A stretch of 17,438 nt of DNA from JAEZDP01 sp044508265 (GTDB taxonomy: Bacteria; Acidobacteriota; Vicinamibacteria; Vicinamibacterales; Vicinamibacteraceae), in NCBI GenBank assembly GCA_044508265.1, contig JBIQIB010000094.1, positions 1 to 17,438 on the forward strand, in the 5' to 3' direction. The notes below the pieces were generated by a model that saw only the letters and a list, made by a program, of their open reading frames with translations, searched no databases and was not told the DNA's origin. Made by a program: the position numbers and the translations under genes. Below are positions 14,696 through 17,438 of this stretch, one piece after another (the stretch's first letter is position 1; every line of letters begins with the position of its first letter).

Positions 14696-14726
14696 TTGAC
14701 CTTCCCATCGTTGGAAGCTTTAGGCT
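14696..14726 (+). promoter_or_regulatory. CueR-type copper-responsive promoter of copA
   Basis: The -35 is TTGACC (14696-14701) and the -10 is TAGGCT (14721-14726). They are separated by 19 bp, the over-long spacer typical of MerR-family promoters. Inside is the dyad ACCTTCC (14699-14705), 7 nt, GGAAGCT (14713-14719), one mismatch from a perfect inverted repeat and very close to the E. coli copA operator. Transcription should begin near 14733, just upstream of the copA start. The site is 47 bp from the divergent quinoprotein start. Confidence 0.9.
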
Positions 14727-14743
14727 GGTTCGAGAGCATGGGG

Positions 14744-14753
14744 AAAGGAGGGG
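14744..14753 (+). promoter_or_regulatory. Shine-Dalgarno site that fixes the copA start
   Basis: AAAGGAGGGG, with GGAGG 7 nt before ATG 14759. Earlier in-frame starts (GTG 14663 and ATG 14738) are excluded or disfavoured: the first lies upstream of the promoter, and the second sits at the expected transcript start with no ribosome site. Confidence 0.85.
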
Positions 14754-14758
14754 ACACG

Positions 14759-17089
14759 ATGCACGCCGAAGAAGCTCAGCGGCCGCGCGACGCCGCGACA
14801 ATCCACCTGCCGATCGAGGGGATGACCTGTGCCTCGTGCGTCGCCCGCGTGGAGCGGGCCCTCGCGAAGGTCGACGGGGTCGAGTCGGTGAGCGTGAACC
14901 TCGCCACGGAGCGAGCCACTGTCAGCGGCACGGCCAGCGCGGAAGCACTGGTGGCTGCCGTCGCTGCTGCAGGCTACGCCGCGCGTCCGGTCTCAGGGCC
15001 GTCGTCGTCGGATGCCGAGACGGAAGCGCGCAGGGATGCCGAGCGCCGTGAGCTGCAGCGCGATCTGACGCTCGCCGCCATCCTGACGCTGCCGGTGTTC
15101 CTGCTCGAGATGGGCGCCCACGTCATCCCCGGCGTCCACGGCCTCATCGACGGCACGATCGGCATGCGCGGGAGCTGGTACTTCCAGTTCGCGCTGACGA
15201 CAGCCGTGCTCGCGGGCCCGGGACGACGGTTCTACACGAAGGGCCTGGCGGCGCTCGGCCGCCTCGCGCCGGACATGAACTCTCTCGTGGCGGTCGGCAC
15301 CCTCGCCGCCTACGGCTTCTCCGTCGTCGCCACCTTTGCGCCGCGTCTGCTGCCCGCCGGCACGGTGAACGTGTACTACGAGGCGGCAGCGGTGATCGTC
15401 ACCCTGATCCTGCTCGGACGGTTCCTGGAGGCGCGCGCGAAGGGCCGCACCTCGGAGGCGATCAAGCGGCTGGTCGGCCTGCAGCCGAACACGGCGCGCG
15501 TGCGGCGCGACGGCGGACGCGTCGAGGTGCCGATCGCCGAGGTGAGGACCGGCGACGTCGTGGAGATACGCCCTGGCGAACGCATCCCTGTCGACGGCGA
15601 GGTCATCGACGGCTCGAGCTACGTGGACGAGTCGATGATCACGGGTGAGCCCGTGCCGGTGCCGAAGGGCGTGGGCAGCTCGCTCGTGGGCGGGACGGTG
15701 AACCAGCACGGCGCCCTCGTGCTGCACGCCACGGCCGTCGGCGACGCGACGCTGCTGTCGCAGATCATCCGGCTGGTGGAGCAGGCCCAGGGCGCCAAGC
15801 TGCCGATCCAGGCGCTCGTCGATCGCGTGACCCTGTGGTTCGTTCCCGCCGTGATGGGCGTGGCTGCGCTCACGTTCCTGGCGTGGCTCCTGTGGGGGCC
15901 GTCGCCGGCGCTGACGTTCGCGCTGGTCAATGCGGTGGCGGTGCTGATCATCGCGTGCCCGTGCGCCATGGGCCTCGCCACGCCGACGTCCATCATGGTC
16001 GGCACGGGACGTGGAGCGGAGCTGGGCGTCCTCTTCCGGAAGGGCGATGCCCTGCAGCGGCTCGAACGCGTCGCGGTGATTGCCGTGGACAAGACGGGCA
16101 CGCTTACCGAGGGCCATCCGGCACTCACCGATCTCGAAGTCGCCGATGGCTTCGACCGCACGCGCGTGCTTGCCCTCATCGCCGCCGTCGAAGACAGGTC
16201 GGAGCACCCGGTGGCGAAGGCGATCGTGGCTGCGGCAGACGGCGAAGGCATCGCCCTGCCCGAGGTGACGAGGTTCGAGTCGCTGGCCGGGTACGGCGTC
16301 ACGGCCGTGGTGGAGGGTGAACGCGTGTGCGTTGGCGCAGACCGCTACATGCGACAGCTCGGCGTGGACATCGCGGCGGCGGCCGAGACAGCGGCGCGGC
16401 TCGGCGGCCTGGGCCGTTCGCCGATCTATGCGGCTGTCGGCGACCGACTCGCCGCCGTTCTCGCCGTCGCGGACCCCGTCAAGGCGACGACGCCAGGTGC
16501 CATCGCGGCACTGCACGCCCTCGGCCTGAAGGTCGCCATGATCACCGGCGACAACCGCGGCACCGCGGAGGCCATCGCGCGGCAGCTCGGCATCGACCAC
16601 GTCATCGCCGAGGTCCTGCCCGAGGGGAAGGTGGCAGCCGTCGAGTCGCTGAAGCACGCGCACGGCGAGCTCGCGTTCGTCGGCGACGGCATCAACGACG
16701 CGCCGGCGCTCGCGGCGGCGGACGTCGGGATCGCTGTCGGGACGGGCACTGACGTCGCCATGGAAGCAGCAGACGTCGTGCTCGTGTCGGGCAGCCTGAA
16801 GGGCGTGCCCGCTGCCATCGCACTGTCGCGCGCCACCATGCGCAACATCCGGCAGAACCTGTTCTGGGCCTTCGCCTACAACACCGCGCTGATCCCCGTC
16901 GCGGCCGGCGTGCTGTACCCGGCGTGGGGCGTCCTGCTGTCGCCGATGATTGCTGCTGGCGCCATGGCGATGTCGAGCGTCTTCGTGCTCGGCAACGCGC
17001 TCCGGCTGCGCCGGTTCCGCGTGCCGGCAGGCGCCGCCGGCGACGCGCCGGCATCGCTTGCGCCGGCGCCGGCGCTGGGGGCGCGATGA
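14759..17089 (+). CDS. copA: Copper-exporting P1B-type ATPase CopA
   Basis: 776-residue inner-membrane ATPase that expels Cu(I) (or Ag(I)) from the cytoplasm. One N-terminal metal-binding domain carries GMTCASC (C24, C27). The actuator loop has TGEP (T295-E297). The transport site is C400-P-C402. The phosphorylated aspartate is D444 in DKTGTLTEG. The nucleotide domain has SEHP (H483), and the hinge is GDGINDAP (642-649). In the last membrane helices, AYN and M-x-x-S-S (MAMSSVF) complete the Cu(I)-type (P1B-1) signature. Eight membrane segments are expected. Length is usual for one-domain CopA. Regulation is by CueR at the promoter described above. The stop overlaps the cueR start by 4 nt (ATGA), so the two are cotranscribed and coupled. 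Confidence 0.97.
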   Translation: MHAEEAQRPRDAATIHLPIEGMTCASCVARVERALAKVDGVESVSVNLATERATVSGTASAEALVAAVAAAGYAARPVSGPSSSDAETEARRDAERRELQRDLTLAAILTLPVFLLEMGAHVIPGVHGLIDGTIGMRGSWYFQFALTTAVLAGPGRRFYTKGLAALGRLAPDMNSLVAVGTLAAYGFSVVATFAPRLLPAGTVNVYYEAAAVIVTLILLGRFLEARAKGRTSEAIKRLVGLQPNTARVRRDGGRVEVPIAEVRTGDVVEIRPGERIPVDGEVIDGSSYVDESMITGEPVPVPKGVGSSLVGGTVNQHGALVLHATAVGDATLLSQIIRLVEQAQGAKLPIQALVDRVTLWFVPAVMGVAALTFLAWLLWGPSPALTFALVNAVAVLIIACPCAMGLATPTSIMVGTGRGAELGVLFRKGDALQRLERVAVIAVDKTGTLTEGHPALTDLEVADGFDRTRVLALIAAVEDRSEHPVAKAIVAAADGEGIALPEVTRFESLAGYGVTAVVEGERVCVGADRYMRQLGVDIAAAAETAARLGGLGRSPIYAAVGDRLAAVLAVADPVKATTPGAIAALHALGLKVAMITGDNRGTAEAIARQLGIDHVIAEVLPEGKVAAVESLKHAHGELAFVGDGINDAPALAAADVGIAVGTGTDVAMEAADVVLVSGSLKGVPAAIALSRATMRNIRQNLFWAFAYNTALIPVAAGVLYPAWGVLLSPMIAAGAMAMSSVFVLGNALRLRRFRVPAGAAGDAPASLAPAPALGAR

Positions 17090-17438
17090 ACATCGGGCAG
17101 GCGGCCAGCGCGTCGGGCGTGTCGGCGAAGATGATCCGGTACTACGAGCAGACCGGCCTCATCCCGCCGGCGGAGCGGCTCGAGTCTGGCTATCGGGTGT
17201 ATACGGACGCCGACGTCCACCGGCTCCGCTTCATCCGCCGGGCGCGCGATCTCGGGTTCTCGCTGGCGGAGATCGACGACCTGCTGAACCTGTGGCACGA
17301 CACGTCGCGCCGCAGCGCCGACGTGAAGCGGATCGCGAGCTCGCACATCGCGTCCCTTCGCGAGCGGATCGACACCCTCAACCAGATGGTCGCCACGCTG
17401 CAGCATCTCGTGGACTGCTGTGCGGGCGACCATCGTCC
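17086..17438 (+). CDS. cueR: MerR-family copper sensor CueR, 3' end beyond window
   Basis: 117 residues are visible; the gene is cut by the right edge. The N-terminal winged helix reads MNIGQAASASGVSAKMIRYYEQTGLI, followed by GYRVYTDADVHRLRFIRRAR and a long dimer helix from about residue 80. S77 in RRSADVK matches the serine that marks sensors of monovalent ions (Cu, Ag, Au). C112 in DCCAGDH has the same number as the first metal ligand of E. coli CueR. The second cysteine (C120 there) should lie just past the edge. C111 is an extra cysteine. The gene starts within the copA stop and will be induced together with copA by its own product, a positive feedback loop. Confidence 0.93.
   Translation, partial: MNIGQAASASGVSAKMIRYYEQTGLIPPAERLESGYRVYTDADVHRLRFIRRARDLGFSLAEIDDLLNLWHDTSRRSADVKRIASSHIASLRERIDTLNQMVATLQHLVDCCAGDHR

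Noticed and set aside
14663..14758. Earlier copA start at GTG 14663
   Set aside because: It lies upstream of the CueR promoter and so would not be in the copper-induced transcript. AAAGGAGGGG points to ATG 14759.
14993..16663. 556-codon minus-strand open frame opposite copA
   Set aside because: CopA motifs are complete on the plus strand; the antisense product is histidine/arginine-rich shadow sequence.

Overview
The window is GC-rich, almost fully coding DNA. It most likely comes from an Acidobacteriota chromosome, perhaps a Vicinamibacteria-like lineage. The grounds are a large Oar-type TonB-dependent protein with a carboxypeptidase-regulatory N-terminal domain, an FG-GAP/ASPIC-UnbV (CRTAC1) protein, many exported proteins, and the base composition. 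This taxonomic call is inference; there is no rRNA or marker gene. No insertion sequence, phage gene, tRNA, rRNA or CRISPR array was seen.

Layout. (1) 1-554 (minus) is the N-terminal part of a manganese catalase, running off the left edge. (2) 615-1808 (plus) is an exported TPR protein. It is followed by a structured leader and a 1187-residue Oar-like outer-membrane TonB protein (1941-5504), an intercistronic hairpin, and an exported protein with a methyltransferase fold (5566-7005). (3) That gene meets, tail to tail and sharing a CTAG stop palindrome inside a GC hairpin, a minus-strand FG-GAP/ASPIC protein (7002-8720). Upstream of it on the same strand is a periplasmic Blc-like lipocalin (8802-9368), with short repeats on both sides. 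(4) 9541-9658 is a ydaO/yuaA-type c-di-AMP riboswitch leading into the potassium transporter kup (9673-11550). (5) On the minus strand, a soluble-glucose-dehydrogenase-type PQQ enzyme fused to cytochrome c (12723-14648) is followed after 9 nt by a flavin monooxygenase (11604-12713). (6) On the plus strand, a CueR-type promoter (14696-14726) drives copA (14759-17089), which overlaps by 4 nt a cueR gene cut by the right edge.

How the genes may work together. The copper module is clear: CueR senses Cu(I) and activates the promoter of its own operon, and CopA exports the metal. The kup module is also clear: potassium uptake is controlled by c-di-AMP at the RNA level. The quinoprotein-cytochrome fusion is a periplasmic sugar or alcohol oxidase that passes electrons to its own haem. 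The TPR / Oar / exported methyltransferase-fold / ASPIC-UnbV set is the least understood part and the best candidate for an undescribed envelope function. The substrate of the Oar protein and the activity of its downstream partner cannot be read from the sequence.
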